NCBI GenBank assembly: GCA_039801505.1
Contig: JBDRUV010000002.1
Coordinates: 1-64,000 of the forward strand
Length of the DNA: 64,000 bases
Direction of reading: 5' to 3'
Origin: a candidate division WOR-3 bacterium
Lineage (GTDB): Bacteria > Hydrothermota > Tepidihabitantia > Tepidihabitantales > CAIPLT01
Numbering within the stretch: the first letter of the stretch is position 1; every line of letters begins with the position of its first letter. Of the stretch, positions 36,255-44,904 are shown in pieces. The notes below the pieces were generated by a model that worked only from the letters and a program-made list of their open reading frames with translations, was not told the origin of the DNA and did not search any database. A program made the position numbers and the translations under genes.

Positions 36255-36626
36255 TTAAATAATACCAATAATAAAAATGCTCTAATCTTTCAGTTGATAG
36301 TTTTCTAACCATAAAAGTGTACTGCGCAGTTAACATTTTGATTGGCGTAAATTCTTTATAATACATTGATTATCAAGCATAATAGTTTAATTTAGCCAAT
36401 AAGGACTCCACAGTCCCCGCCACGGTATTAGGTTATTATTAGTAAATTTTTAAAAGAATCACCTCAAACTAAAGAAATTTCACCAACATAAGCCTAAAGT
36501 AAGGCGGGTAAGCTTTTTAAAGTTGAGCGGTACGTCATCGGGAAGGATTGCTTTTTAGAATTCCAATCGATATTAGCCGGCAATTAAGTTTGATGTTTAT
36601 TAAGGGTAGATCGGGTAAAATACTGA
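36255..36626. other. Intergenic region between divergent DUF2007 and ftcD
   Basis: No gene is supported. A motif GGACTCCACAGTCCCC with CCACGGTATTAGG near 36405-36435 resembles motifs in the other large gaps. An in-frame upstream extension of ftcD runs through here from 36548 but has no ribosome-binding site. Confidence 0.5.
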
Positions 36627-36654
36627 TTGACAAATTTGAGTTAATTGGTATTAT
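36627..36654 (+). promoter_or_regulatory. Promoter of ftcD
   Basis: TTGACA (36627-36632) and TATTAT (36649-36654) are spaced by 16 bases, with TTGG just before the -10 box. The promoter of the giant exoprotein at 44802 has the same ATTGGTATTATTA context. Confidence 0.75.
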
Positions 36655-36679
36655 TATATTTAACAGAAGGAGCAAGAAT

Positions 36680-38203
36680 ATGAGCAAAATTGTTGAATGT
36701 ATCCCAAATTTTTCTGAAGGACGACGTGTAGAAGTAGTTGAGGAAATTGTAAGGGCAATTCTTTCTGTCGAAGGCGTGGTTCTTTTAGACAAAGAGATGA
36801 ATAGCGACCATAATCGGGCTGTAATTAGTTTTATCGGTGAACCCCAACAAGTTTTAGAAGCCGCATTCCGTGGTTGCAAGCGGGCTTCAGAATTGATTGA
36901 TTTAAATGTTCACCAGGGCGAGCATCCTCGAATAGGAGCAACGGATGTGATCCCGTTTGTACCAATTGCTAATGTCACGATGGAGGAGTGCGTTTATTTA
37001 GCTAAAGAACTGGGTAAACGAATTGCCGAAGAATTAAATATTCCGGTCTATTTATACGAAGAAGCCGCAACTCGACCTGATCGAGTGGATTTGGCGAATA
37101 TTCGCAAAGGTGAATACGAAGGACTAAAGGAAGCGATAAAGACCGATCCGAATCGTTACCCGGATTTTGGCAAGCCAGAACTTCATCCGACCGCGGGTGC
37201 GGTAGTGGTTGGAGCTCGATTTCCCCTGATCGCTTATAATATTAATCTCAATACCACCGATGTCACAATTGCTAAAAAGATTGCCCAGGCAATTCGATTT
37301 CGCGACGGTGGCTATCGATTTGTTAAGGCTTTGGGATTTGAAATTAAAGAGAAGAACTGCGTTCAGGTGTCAATAAACATGACTAATTACTTAAAGACCC
37401 CCTTATATCGTGTATTCGAGACGGTAAAGCGCGAAGCCGAAAGATACGGCGTAACAGTGAAAGAAAGCGAAATCGTGGGATTAGCGCCCCAAAAGGCGTT
37501 AATTGATAGTGCGATTTATTATCTGCAATTGAATGAGTTCAAACCCGATGAGCAAATTTTAGAAACCAAATTGACCTTAAGTAAAGGGAAGGGACTTGAA
37601 GAATTTTTATTTGAGCTAGCCCAGCCAACACCTACTCCCGGTGGTGGTTCGTGCGCCGCATTGGCAGGAGCGGTGGCTACGGCACTCTTATTGATGGTTA
37701 TAAATTTAACGCTGAAAAAGCCCAATACACCAGAGATAGTAAATATCTTGGCGCCGGTGAAAGATCGACTTAACAAACTGCATAAACGTTTTACTGAACT
37801 TATCAAACTTGATAGTGAAGCATTTAACAAGGTGATTGCGGCGTATAAATTACCCAAAGCGACCGAAGAAGAAAAATTACAACGAAGCCAAGCGATTGAA
37901 GGTGCCTTAAAGGCTGCGGTTGCGGTGCCGGAAGAGACGATAGTATTGACCAAAGAAGTCGTTGATTTACTAGCGCCGGTTATCAAACATGGTAATCCCA
38001 ATGCGATTTCTGATGTTGGTGTCGCGCTTTCTTACTTGAGCGCTGCCCACGACGGTGCCAGATTGAATGTATTAATTAATCTAAAGTCAATAAAGGACCA
38101 CAATTATATTGAGGCCAAGAAAATAAAAATGAAAGAATTAGCTGAAGATATTGGTCAGAAACTAAATGAATATCGGGCGAAAGTTGAAGAGCAACTTAAA
38201 TAA
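36680..38203 (+). CDS. ftcD: Bifunctional glutamate formimidoyltransferase / formimidoyl-THF cyclodeaminase
   Basis: The enzyme moves the formimino group from N-formimino-glutamate to tetrahydrofolate and then releases ammonia, the end of histidine degradation. I chose ATG 36680 (AGAAGGAG upstream) over the longer frame from 36548; it begins at the conserved KIVECIPNFSEGRR. Residues ~1-290 are the transferase (GEHPRIGATDVIPFVPI, ADVDLANIRKGEY-like), and ~315-507 the cyclodeaminase (PTPGGGSCAALAGAVATALL). The fusion is common in animals and some bacteria. hutH and hutU are not in the window, so the substrate source is unknown. Confidence 0.94.
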   Translation: MSKIVECIPNFSEGRRVEVVEEIVRAILSVEGVVLLDKEMNSDHNRAVISFIGEPQQVLEAAFRGCKRASELIDLNVHQGEHPRIGATDVIPFVPIANVTMEECVYLAKELGKRIAEELNIPVYLYEEAATRPDRVDLANIRKGEYEGLKEAIKTDPNRYPDFGKPELHPTAGAVVVGARFPLIAYNINLNTTDVTIAKKIAQAIRFRDGGYRFVKALGFEIKEKNCVQVSINMTNYLKTPLYRVFETVKREAERYGVTVKESEIVGLAPQKALIDSAIYYLQLNEFKPDEQILETKLTLSKGKGLEEFLFELAQPTPTPGGGSCAALAGAVATALLLMVINLTLKKPNTPEIVNILAPVKDRLNKLHKRFTELIKLDSEAFNKVIAAYKLPKATEEEKLQRSQAIEGALKAAVAVPEETIVLTKEVVDLLAPVIKHGNPNAISDVGVALSYLSAAHDGARLNVLINLKSIKDHNYIEAKKIKMKELAEDIGQKLNEYRAKVEEQLK

Positions 38204-39060
38204 TGAATTTTTTTAAAAGAATTTTTTGGGCATCCGCAAAGTCTCCTCAATACTGTGATCTGCATATTCATACTACCTATTCAGATGGTCTTTTAACCCC
38301 AGCCCAAGTAGTGGATTTAGCCCGAAAAAGTGGCTTAGATGCCATCGCAATTGTCGATCATGATGCAATTGGAGGCATTGAGCCGGCCGTTGCAGCTGGA
38401 AAAACACTTGGAGTTGAAATTGTACCCGCTGTGGAGTTAAGCTGTTTAATAGGTGAGACCGATGTTCATATAATCGGCTACTATATAGATTACCGTAACA
38501 AAAAACTCATAGGCATTCTTAAAGAAATTCAAGAAAAACGGATTGAACGAGCCAAACTGATGATCGAACGGTTAAGAAAACAGGGCGCTCGGGTGGAACT
38601 GGAGCGAGTATTAGAGTTGGCCGGAGAAGGTACTGTAGGTCGTCCTCATATCGCTCAGGCATTATTAGAAGAGGGTTACATTTCTTCTTATGATGAAGCT
38701 TTTTGGCGTTATATCGGATATCATTGTCCGGCATATGTGCCGAAAGAAAAATTAAAACCGCAAGAGGCGATAAAAATGATTAAGGATTTTGGCGGGATAT
38801 CGGTACTAGCTCACCCAATGAGCTATAATGGTCACACTCAAGTTATTTCTTACTTAATTGAATTAGGAATTCAAGGGCTAGAAGTTTGGCGTTGTGAACA
38901 TACCCCGGATGATGTCAAGTATTTAGAAGAAATTGCCACAAAGCACAGATTACTACGTACTGGTGGCACTGACTGTCATGGTGGTCGCAAAGGCAAGATA
39001 TTAATTGGGGAATTAAAAATTCCTTATGAGATCGTAAAAAGATTAAAAAATGCCCACTAA
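38203..39060 (+). CDS. PHP-domain phosphoesterase (RNase AM/TrpH-like)
   Basis: The 285-residue protein has the PHP metal motifs CDLHIHTTYSDGLL (HxH), IVDHDAIGG, VELSC with GETDVHIIGYY, RPHIAQALLEEG, SVLAHPMSY and TGGTDCHGG. TrpH/RNase AM enzymes trim 5'-phosphorylated nucleotides. Its start overlaps the ftcD stop (TAATG) and its end overlaps the DUF4159 gene by 11 bases, so the three genes form one transcript; no common pathway is evident. Confidence 0.9.
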   Translation: MNFFKRIFWASAKSPQYCDLHIHTTYSDGLLTPAQVVDLARKSGLDAIAIVDHDAIGGIEPAVAAGKTLGVEIVPAVELSCLIGETDVHIIGYYIDYRNKKLIGILKEIQEKRIERAKLMIERLRKQGARVELERVLELAGEGTVGRPHIAQALLEEGYISSYDEAFWRYIGYHCPAYVPKEKLKPQEAIKMIKDFGGISVLAHPMSYNGHTQVISYLIELGIQGLEVWRCEHTPDDVKYLEEIATKHRLLRTGGTDCHGGRKGKILIGELKIPYEIVKRLKNAH

Positions 39061-39700
39061 AATAAAATTAATAGCTCTTTTGGTAAGTCTTGTGATTAAT
39101 TTAGTCATTGCTCAGAACTTTACAATTGCTCGGTTAAAATATCAAGGCGGTGGGGACTGGTATAATGATCCGGATATTATACCCAACTTAGCCCAGGAAT
39201 TAAATCGCCGGACCAATATTAAGACCCTTGTAACGGAAAAAGTGGTATCACTGACCGATGAAGATCTTTTTCGATATCCGTTTCTGTTTATTACCGGTCA
39301 TGGCAATATAAGCTTCTCCGACGAAGAGGCTAAAAGGTTACGGACATATTTAACAACCGGTGGATTTCTGTATGCTGACGACGACTACGGCATGGACGAG
39401 GCCTTTAGACGAGAGATTAAAAAAGTGTTTCCCGAGAATGATTTCGTTGAATTACCCTATGATCATCCAATTTATAATATTGTGTATAAATTGAACAAAC
39501 TACCCCAAATTCACGAACATTACGAAAATGAACCACCTAGAGGGTATGGGCTATTTTATGAGGGGCGGCTAGTAATCTATTATACTTGGAATTCGAATAT
39601 TAGCGACGGCTGGACCGAAACCTATAATGATCCGCCCGAAAAACGCGAGCAGGCTTTTCAGATGGGAATAAATATTATTGCCTACGCCCTTGCTAATTAA
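39050..39700 (+). CDS. DUF4159 exported protein
   Basis: After a signal peptide (IALLVSLVINLVIAQ), the protein matches DUF4159: FTIARLKYQGGGDWYNDPD, FLFITGHGNISFSDEEAKRL, GGFLYADDDYGMDEAFRREI, and YYTWNSNISDGW. The domain has a glutamine-amidotransferase-like fold; proteins of this kind often occur near MoxR/DUF58 clusters, but the window's MoxR gene is 29 kb away. Its role is not known. It is likely periplasmic. Confidence 0.85.
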   Translation: MPTKIKLIALLVSLVINLVIAQNFTIARLKYQGGGDWYNDPDIIPNLAQELNRRTNIKTLVTEKVVSLTDEDLFRYPFLFITGHGNISFSDEEAKRLRTYLTTGGFLYADDDYGMDEAFRREIKKVFPENDFVELPYDHPIYNIVYKLNKLPQIHEHYENEPPRGYGLFYEGRLVIYYTWNSNISDGWTETYNDPPEKREQAFQMGINIIAYALAN

Positions 39701-39713
39701 GTCCTGAATTCTA

Positions 39714-39741
39714 TTGACATTTTAGAAAAATTTAGTAAGAT
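39714..39741 (+). promoter_or_regulatory. Promoter of the PpiD-like gene (leaderless type)
   Basis: TTGACA (39714-39719) and TAAGAT (39736-39741) are spaced by 16 bases. The ATG at 39750 is only 8 bases past the -10 box and has no ribosome-binding site. Confidence 0.75.
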
Positions 39742-39749
39742 ATATTTCT

Positions 39750-41525
39750 ATGGCAATTGAAAAATTTCGAAGGCTTTCAAAAAGTATTTTTATTATCGTT
39801 GCGGTAGTATTTGTTTTGGGATTCTTATTAGGTGAACTCTGGCAAATTCTAAGACGAGAAAGGACTACTGGTCAAAGTCTTTTAGCCAAGGGTATTCTAG
39901 CTAAAGTGGGTGATAAAAAAATTACAATTCAAGAATATCAAAGTGTTCTTAACTATCTTCGAGAAAAAAATAAGTTCGAAAAAAAACTTAAAGAGCTCTC
40001 GCCGCAGGACGAAGATCGCATAAAGCAAGAAGCTTGGCAATATTTGACCACCGCTAAAGTCTGGGAGGATATCTTAAAGAAAAGTAAAATAAAGGTAACC
40101 GAACAAGAAATAATCGAGATTATTAGGGCCAATCCACCTCAGGAACTTAGAAACAATCCGGAATTTCAGACCGCAGATGGGAAATTTGACTATGAGAAAT
40201 ATCAAAATTATATCTTTGCCCCTGAGAATCGGGCCCAGCTTGTGTTTTATGCCCAGGAGTTAATCGACGGGCTGCCGCGCGAGAAATTCCGACTAGATGT
40301 TATTAATGCTTATCGGGTTACTAGTAACGAAATTACCGATGCTAAATTAAAAGATCACACCTATATTAAGGCCAGCTATCTTTATATTGGCCCCAGAATT
40401 TTTGGCGCCAATAGGATTACGATAGACGAAAAAGAACTAAAAGACTATTATCAAAAAAATCGTAAAAAGTATTCTAAAGAAAAGCGATATCGGCTGCGGT
40501 ATATTTATTTCCCTCTAAGAATTACGGCTCGGGATTCTAATGAGTATCGGCGAGAAATCGAAGAAATTTATAAATATACCCAAAACGAAAGCTTTACATC
40601 TTTAATAAAAGAATTTTCCGACATACCAACCGATACTGTTGCCTACTGGGTAAAATTAAAAGATCTAGATTCCATAACCCGCGTTTCGATCCTTGCCCTA
40701 AAGAACGATTCAATAACTGAACCATTTTTAGTTGGCAATACTTTTAAGATTATAAAGGTTGATAAAAAGGCCAAAGACAGTGTTCTGATTAGGAAAATCA
40801 TGAGGACAATTCAGGTTACGCAAGAAAGTGAAGGGCTTCTTTTAGATAGTATTCGAGAATTTTTGTCGAAGGCCAAAACTAATGAGCTGGATTCTGTTTG
40901 TCAAGAATATGGTTTTTTACTCAGAGACTTGCCACCTTGGACCAAGGAGCGAATAAATTTCCCGGCATTATACAACCAATATCAACTTAAAGAATTTGCC
41001 CTTCATTCTAAACCTAAGGCAATAAGCGAACCCTTAAAGGCCCGTAACGGATATTATGTTTTCCAGTTGGCTGAAATTGAACCGGCCGGTTTTGAGCCGT
41101 TTGATAAAGTTAAATCAAATATCGAATGGACACTGCGCCGGGAAAAAGAAAAAGAATTGATGAAAAATTACGCCGAACAGATAATGAACAAAGTGACGGC
41201 TCGAAAATCTCTGGAAGAAATTGCTCAGGAGGATACACTAATAGAGCTTCATGTTGAGGAGTTTAACAGTTTCCGAGAGTGTCGAAATCGCAAGGGATCA
41301 GAGTTTGCTGGGGCACTGTATGCTTTAGACCCTGGAGAAATTTATGGGGTTTTAGCAACTGATATTGGTAGTTTCATTATCCGCTGTGACCAGAAACAAG
41401 TTAAAGACGAGTTTGACGAGCTTATTTTTAGAGAAAACCGTCGAACTGAAATTGGCAATCGAATCTTTCAAGATGCTACGAAACAACCGGAAATAATCGA
41501 TTACCGTGATGAGCGGTTTTTCTAA
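39750..41525 (+). CDS. SurA/PpiD-like periplasmic folding chaperone with peptidyl-prolyl isomerase domains
   Basis: An N-terminal membrane anchor (~14-32, SIFIIVAVVFVLGFLLGEL) precedes a SurA_N_3-like helical domain (GILAKVGDKKITIQEYQSVL, ~50-170). Residues ~215-470 contain two parvulin-like regions (QYQLKEFALHSKPKAISEPL and NGYYVFQLAEIEPAGFEPFD). The catalytic parvulin motifs are poorly conserved, so it may be mainly a chaperone for exported proteins. It fits an organism that secretes many large beta-rich proteins. It is a strong leaderless candidate. Confidence 0.85.
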   Translation: MAIEKFRRLSKSIFIIVAVVFVLGFLLGELWQILRRERTTGQSLLAKGILAKVGDKKITIQEYQSVLNYLREKNKFEKKLKELSPQDEDRIKQEAWQYLTTAKVWEDILKKSKIKVTEQEIIEIIRANPPQELRNNPEFQTADGKFDYEKYQNYIFAPENRAQLVFYAQELIDGLPREKFRLDVINAYRVTSNEITDAKLKDHTYIKASYLYIGPRIFGANRITIDEKELKDYYQKNRKKYSKEKRYRLRYIYFPLRITARDSNEYRREIEEIYKYTQNESFTSLIKEFSDIPTDTVAYWVKLKDLDSITRVSILALKNDSITEPFLVGNTFKIIKVDKKAKDSVLIRKIMRTIQVTQESEGLLLDSIREFLSKAKTNELDSVCQEYGFLLRDLPPWTKERINFPALYNQYQLKEFALHSKPKAISEPLKARNGYYVFQLAEIEPAGFEPFDKVKSNIEWTLRREKEKELMKNYAEQIMNKVTARKSLEEIAQEDTLIELHVEEFNSFRECRNRKGSEFAGALYALDPGEIYGVLATDIGSFIIRCDQKQVKDEFDELIFRENRRTEIGNRIFQDATKQPEIIDYRDERFF

Positions 41526-41532
41526 AAATTTC

Positions 41533-41561
41533 TTGACAATTAGTAAATTTTTAGGTATTTT
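41533..41561 (+). promoter_or_regulatory. Promoter of the tRNA cluster
   Basis: TTGACA (41533-41538) and TATTTT (41556-41561) are spaced by 17 bases. The first tRNA begins 8 bases later. Confidence 0.75.
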
Positions 41562-41569
41562 ATAAGGGT

Positions 41570-41641
41570 GGTCCTATCGTCTAGTGGTTAGGACATCACT
41601 CTTTCAAGGTGAAGACACGGGTTCGACTCCCGTTAGGACCA
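41570..41641 (+). tRNA. tRNA-Glu (TTC)
   Basis: GGTCCTA pairs with TAGGACC; the anticodon loop CTTTCAA gives TTC, and the T arm reads ACGGGTTCGACTCCCGT. Discriminator A; CCA not encoded. Confidence 0.97.
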
Positions 41642-41655
41642 TTAAGACAGAAGAT

Positions 41656-41728
41656 GCGGGAGTAGCTCAGCTGGTAGAGCATCACCTTGCCAAGGTGAGG
41701 GTCGCGAGTTCAAATCTCGTCTCCCGCT
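41656..41728 (+). tRNA. tRNA-Gly (GCC)
   Basis: GCGGGAG pairs with CTCCCGC; the anticodon stem CACCT/AGGTG frames TTGCCAA, anticodon GCC. Discriminator T; CCA not encoded. Confidence 0.97.
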
Positions 41729-41740
41729 TTAATGTATAAC

Positions 41741-41813
41741 GGCGGCATAGCCAAGCAGCGAAGGCGGCGGTCTGCAAAACCGCTATTCATGGGTGCAAAT
41801 CCCATTGCCGCCT
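41741..41813 (+). tRNA. tRNA-Cys (GCA)
   Basis: GGCGGCA pairs with TGCCGCC; the anticodon loop CTGCAAA gives GCA. Discriminator T; CCA not encoded. Confidence 0.97.
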
Positions 41814-41821
41814 TTTTATTT

Positions 41822-41910
41822 GCCGGGATGGCGGAATATGGTAGACGCAAGGGACTTAAAATCCCTCGTCCTCTTAAAAGGACATGCCGGTTCGATTCCG
41901 GCTCCCGGCA
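41822..41910 (+). tRNA. tRNA-Leu (TAA)
   Basis: GCCGGGA pairs with TCCCGGC; the anticodon loop CTTAAAA gives TAA, and a long variable arm is present, as expected for tRNA-Leu. Discriminator A; CCA not encoded. Confidence 0.97.
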
Positions 41911-41925
41911 TCCGGTTTAGTTGAT

Positions 41926-41999
41926 GGGTCGTTAGCTCAGGCTGGCAGAGCACCGGATTTTTAATCCGGTGGCCGCAGGTTCGAGTCCTGCACGACCCA
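41926..41999 (+). tRNA. tRNA-Lys (TTT)
   Basis: GGGTCGT pairs with ACGACCC; the anticodon stem CCGGA/TCCGG frames TTTTTAA, anticodon TTT. Discriminator A; CCA not encoded. It is the last of the five-tRNA cluster. Confidence 0.97.
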
Positions 42000-42027
42000 T
42001 TTATTTTTTAATCCAGGGAGGTAGTGC

Positions 42028-42510
42028 ATGGAGATTAAAATCGTAAAAATTGTTAAACCTGAAGAAATAAATATTATTATTGGCCAGGCCCATTTTATCA
42101 AAACCGTTGAGGATCTATATGAGGTTTTAATAACTTCGGTGCCGACAATTAAATTTGGTATTGCATTTTGTGAATCGTCTGGGCCTTGCTTAATCCGTAG
42201 TGATGGCAACGACGAAGAGCTTATAAAATTAGCCGAACAGAACGCTTATGCGTTAAGCTGCGGTCATGTGTTTTTTGTGGCAATAAAAAACGCTTTTCCA
42301 ATAAACATTCTCAATCAAATAAAGATGATTCCTGAAGTTTGTTCGATTTATTGTGCCACAGCTAACCCCGTCGAAGTAGTTGTATGTGAGTCAGAACAAG
42401 GCCGCGGTATTATTGGGATAATCGACGGTCTAAAATCAAAAGGCATTGAGACCGAAAAGGACAAAGCAGAGCGTCATACGTTTTTACGTCGCATTGGCTA
42501 TAAAAAATAA
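42028..42510 (+). CDS. Adenosine-specific kinase (DUF355 family)
   Basis: The 160-residue protein matches the adenosine-specific kinase family first described in archaea: NIIIGQAHFIKTVEDLYEVL, KFGIAFCESSGPCLIRSDGN, GHVFFVAIKNAFPINILNQI, IYCATANPVEVVV, and RGIIGIIDG. It is common in thermophilic archaea and some bacteria, so its occurrence could reflect transfer; I infer this only from known distribution. AGGGAGGT precedes ATG. It lies 28 bases after tRNA-Lys and may share the tRNA transcript. Confidence 0.92.
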   Translation: MEIKIVKIVKPEEINIIIGQAHFIKTVEDLYEVLITSVPTIKFGIAFCESSGPCLIRSDGNDEELIKLAEQNAYALSCGHVFFVAIKNAFPINILNQIKMIPEVCSIYCATANPVEVVVCESEQGRGIIGIIDGLKSKGIETEKDKAERHTFLRRIGYKK

Positions 42511-42513
42511 GTT

Positions 42514-43983
42514 TTACCGTCGGACTACAAAGGGCTTAGCGCGGTAAAAATTACCATTAATCTTAGTAACTATCCAGTAAATTCCATTGGAGATGTTTTT
42601 TAGTGGCACAGCTAGTGTCATAGTTGTTGCCGGACTCTTGTTAATTGTTAGTAATTTCTGCCCAAGAGAGTTAACTACATAGAGCGTTGTCTGTGATAGA
42701 TCGATATCTGCCGGTAGACTCAAGAAAAGATACTCTTGGGCTGGATTAGGAAAAAGTGTAAGCTCAGAAGTACGTGAGTTATGGGCATTAATCCTAATTC
42801 CACCGGCAATGTACTCTTCAGCTTCATAAACTGCGGCATTACCAGCGATTGCGATTTCTAAATTAGTTGGACGATGTCGATTCACATCACCAATAACTAT
42901 ACCAAATGTCGAGCCGCCAATGGTGAAAATGGAATCAGTAGTCCAGGTATCACCAGCTCCGTAGATCACTCGCACTACATAAGGTGGATTTAAGGAGTTG
43001 GCAAAGACAATTTCTTCGCCCGGATTTCCAGTCATCACGTCGCCGATCGCCAGCCCCCAGGCATTATTAGAGGCCGGCGGAATATATAACGGCCGAGCTT
43101 GCCAGGAGGTGTCGCTACCTAAAACTGCAATAACGGCACCACGAGCCAAGCTACCCGGTCCTAAACCGTTAGCCACAGCAATTTCTTTTCCTGGATGGGT
43201 GCTGTCAAAATCACCAATGGCCACATTGGTGAGTGAGGTGCTGTCTTTTTTCCAAAGAGTTAAAGTATCCCATCCCGAAGCACTAAAGCGGATTCGGATC
43301 ACCCGGCCGCCATCGGCATAAGAACCGGCTGTTACCGCAACGATTTCGTTACTGTCACCATTGGCACTATCAAAGTCGCCAATCGCCACGCCCTGAATTG
43401 TTCGACCGTCACCAGCCCAGATAACCTCAGTCTGCCAAGCCGTGCCGGTCCAATAGGTGCGATAGAGTCGGCTATTCGCTGTGACTCCGGCACTATAGAT
43501 AATGTCATCATTCCAGCCGTTATTGTCGGCATCGCCGATGGCTAAGGCCCAGTTAGCCCCGGTTAAGGTAGCTAAGGTTTCTAATTGCCAGGTATTAGTG
43601 CTATCATTCCAAAATCTTCTAAAAAGATAGTAAGGTGATGAAAATCGACAATAGATTAAGTCATTTTTACCATCGCGGTCAACATCTCCGATCCCGGCAC
43701 CATAATAGCCGCTTGGCGACACCTCTAAAGTTTCAACTCGCCACGCCATCGGTAAAGTGGTGGCAGTATCAGTAAAAAGCAGTACCAGTCTTGGGGCAGC
43801 TGATTGGACCGTAAAAAGCCGAAAAGTATCATCGAGCGGTCCTTTTAAGTGATTGCCTAGAGCAATTTGCCTTAAGGTTGCCGAGCCATACCATATAGGA
43901 TTAACGACCCACGAGACTTGAGCCAGCATAATATTTAAAGATAAGACCCCAATTACTAATAATATTACAGTGAGGCGGCCCAT
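42514..43983 (-). CDS. Exported FG-GAP/VCBS-repeat propeller protein with T9SS-like sorting domain
   Basis: A signal peptide (MGRLTVILLVIGVLSLNIMLAQ) is followed by about six FG-GAP/VCBS-like repeats with aspartate-rich calcium-type motifs (GIGDVDRDGKNDLIY, IGDADNNGWNDDII, AIGDFDSTHPGKEIAVA, IGDVNRHRPTNLEIAIAG), which likely form a beta-propeller. The last ~85 residues (ELTLFPNPAQEYLFLSLP, TLYVVNSLGQKLLTI, NGIYWIVTKINGN) are a T9SS type A-like sorting domain. A strong AAAGGAGG precedes ATG. It begins 20 bases after the tmRNA gene on the same strand with no visible terminator in between. Confidence 0.88.
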   Translation of the reverse strand: MGRLTVILLVIGVLSLNIMLAQVSWVVNPIWYGSATLRQIALGNHLKGPLDDTFRLFTVQSAAPRLVLLFTDTATTLPMAWRVETLEVSPSGYYGAGIGDVDRDGKNDLIYCRFSSPYYLFRRFWNDSTNTWQLETLATLTGANWALAIGDADNNGWNDDIIYSAGVTANSRLYRTYWTGTAWQTEVIWAGDGRTIQGVAIGDFDSANGDSNEIVAVTAGSYADGGRVIRIRFSASGWDTLTLWKKDSTSLTNVAIGDFDSTHPGKEIAVANGLGPGSLARGAVIAVLGSDTSWQARPLYIPPASNNAWGLAIGDVMTGNPGEEIVFANSLNPPYVVRVIYGAGDTWTTDSIFTIGGSTFGIVIGDVNRHRPTNLEIAIAGNAAVYEAEEYIAGGIRINAHNSRTSELTLFPNPAQEYLFLSLPADIDLSQTTLYVVNSLGQKLLTINKSPATTMTLAVPLKNISNGIYWIVTKINGNFYRAKPFVVRR

Positions 43984-44003
43984 AGTATCCTCCTTTTTAT
44001 TAA

Positions 44004-44354
44004 TGGAGGCGGCGGGAATCGAACCCGCGTCCGGAGCGTTCGAGGTTTAAAGTTCTACATAGTTAGTTGTTCTATGGATCTCGTCGGTTCTTTAACCGAA
44101 CAACAGGTGAGAACCGACCAGTCCTGGTTGAAGATCTGGTTTCAACCCCAGGACCCGGTTGAAACCTTAATCACCCTACTAGACCCTTAACCAATCCCGG
44201 GTGAAAGGATTGGTAAGAGTGGCTGCTTCTAATTATGCAGCCAGAGCGTAGCTGTTCGTGGCAGCTGTTTTTTCTTCGGGTTTTTAACGAGGGCCCGAAG
44301 CACCTCGCTATGCCTTTAAACCTCTCAGTCACTCCGTCAAAACCGTTCGCCCCC
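44004..44354 (-). ncRNA. ssrA: Transfer-messenger RNA (one-piece)
   Basis: The minus strand begins GGGGGCGAACGGTTTTGACG and ends with a T arm (CGGGTTCGATTCCCG) plus CGCCTCC; 5' GGGGGCG pairs with 3' CGCCTCC (one G-U). The tag region ends GCC ACG AAC AGC TAC GCT CTG GCT GCA TAA, giving a tag ending ATNSYALAA; by alignment with E. coli the resume codon is GCC, or the GCT before it. Pseudoknot-type pairs such as GGTTGAAACC/GGTTTCAACC are visible. Length is about 351 nt; CCA is not encoded. tmRNA rescues stalled ribosomes. Confidence 0.97.
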
Positions 44355-44364
44355 ATATATAAAA

Positions 44365-44392
44365 ATTATAACTGCTAATAAAGTTTTGTCAA
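44365..44392 (-). promoter_or_regulatory. Promoter of ssrA
   Basis: On the minus strand TTGACA (44392-44387) and a perfect TATAAT (44370-44365) are spaced by 16 bases. The mature tmRNA starts 10 bases later. Confidence 0.85.
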
Positions 44393-44801
44393 TATTATTG
44401 TTCTAGAACGTGCGAAAGACTTTTAACTGGTGTCAGGTTAATTAAATGAATTTTCGGGTCCGATGATCAGAGCTAAATTTAGAGTCGCAAGAAAGCTCGA
44501 GTAATTATTTTCTGAGATATGTAGTTATGAATTAACTTACGCCTTGTATGACTTATCGATTGACTTTATAAGTTATATCTCCTACGACTTAAGTATTGGG
44601 TATTACTAAGTTAAACCGAGTTAGAATTTGTGTGCCGTATCCCAGACCCTGTAGGCCCAGCCCCTCCACAGTGGAGCTCTTTTAGGATCTTATGACCAAC
44701 ATACTTTATACTAGTTTTGTGGCAACAATTTTTATATACATATGATAGATCCATATGCGAGGAGATTTTGGGGAAAATTTTTTAAGAATTATAAAAACCT
44801 C
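44393..44801. other. Intergenic region upstream of the giant exoprotein
   Basis: About 400 bases without a supported gene on either strand. It holds the palindrome CTCCACAGTGGAG inside CCCCTCCACAGTGGAGC near 44658-44675, related to motifs in other gaps, and otherwise A/T-rich sequence. Confidence 0.5.
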
Positions 44802-44829
44802 TTGACAAGTTTCTAATTATTGGTATTAT
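44802..44829 (+). promoter_or_regulatory. Promoter of the giant exoprotein gene
   Basis: TTGACA (44802-44807) and TATTAT (44824-44829) are spaced by 16 bases. A 75-base leader with AAAGGAGGT before ATG 44905 follows. The TTGGTATTATTA context is shared with the ftcD promoter. Confidence 0.8.
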
Positions 44830-44904
44830 TAAGAAGGACATAAATGTTGGTAATTAGCAATTTTTATTTTTTAATAAACTTAACCTACTGAAAGGAGGTC
44901 TTTA

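Noticed and set aside
36548-36679. 44-residue N-terminal extension of FtcD
   Set aside because: The promoter lies within it and a ribosome-binding site and conserved N-terminus mark ATG 36680.
41732-41920. A 62-codon frame across tRNA-Cys and tRNA-Leu
   Set aside because: It lies entirely over well-folded tRNA genes and has no coding character.
44171-44356. A 61-codon minus-strand frame
   Set aside because: It is inside the tmRNA gene; only the short tag frame is real.
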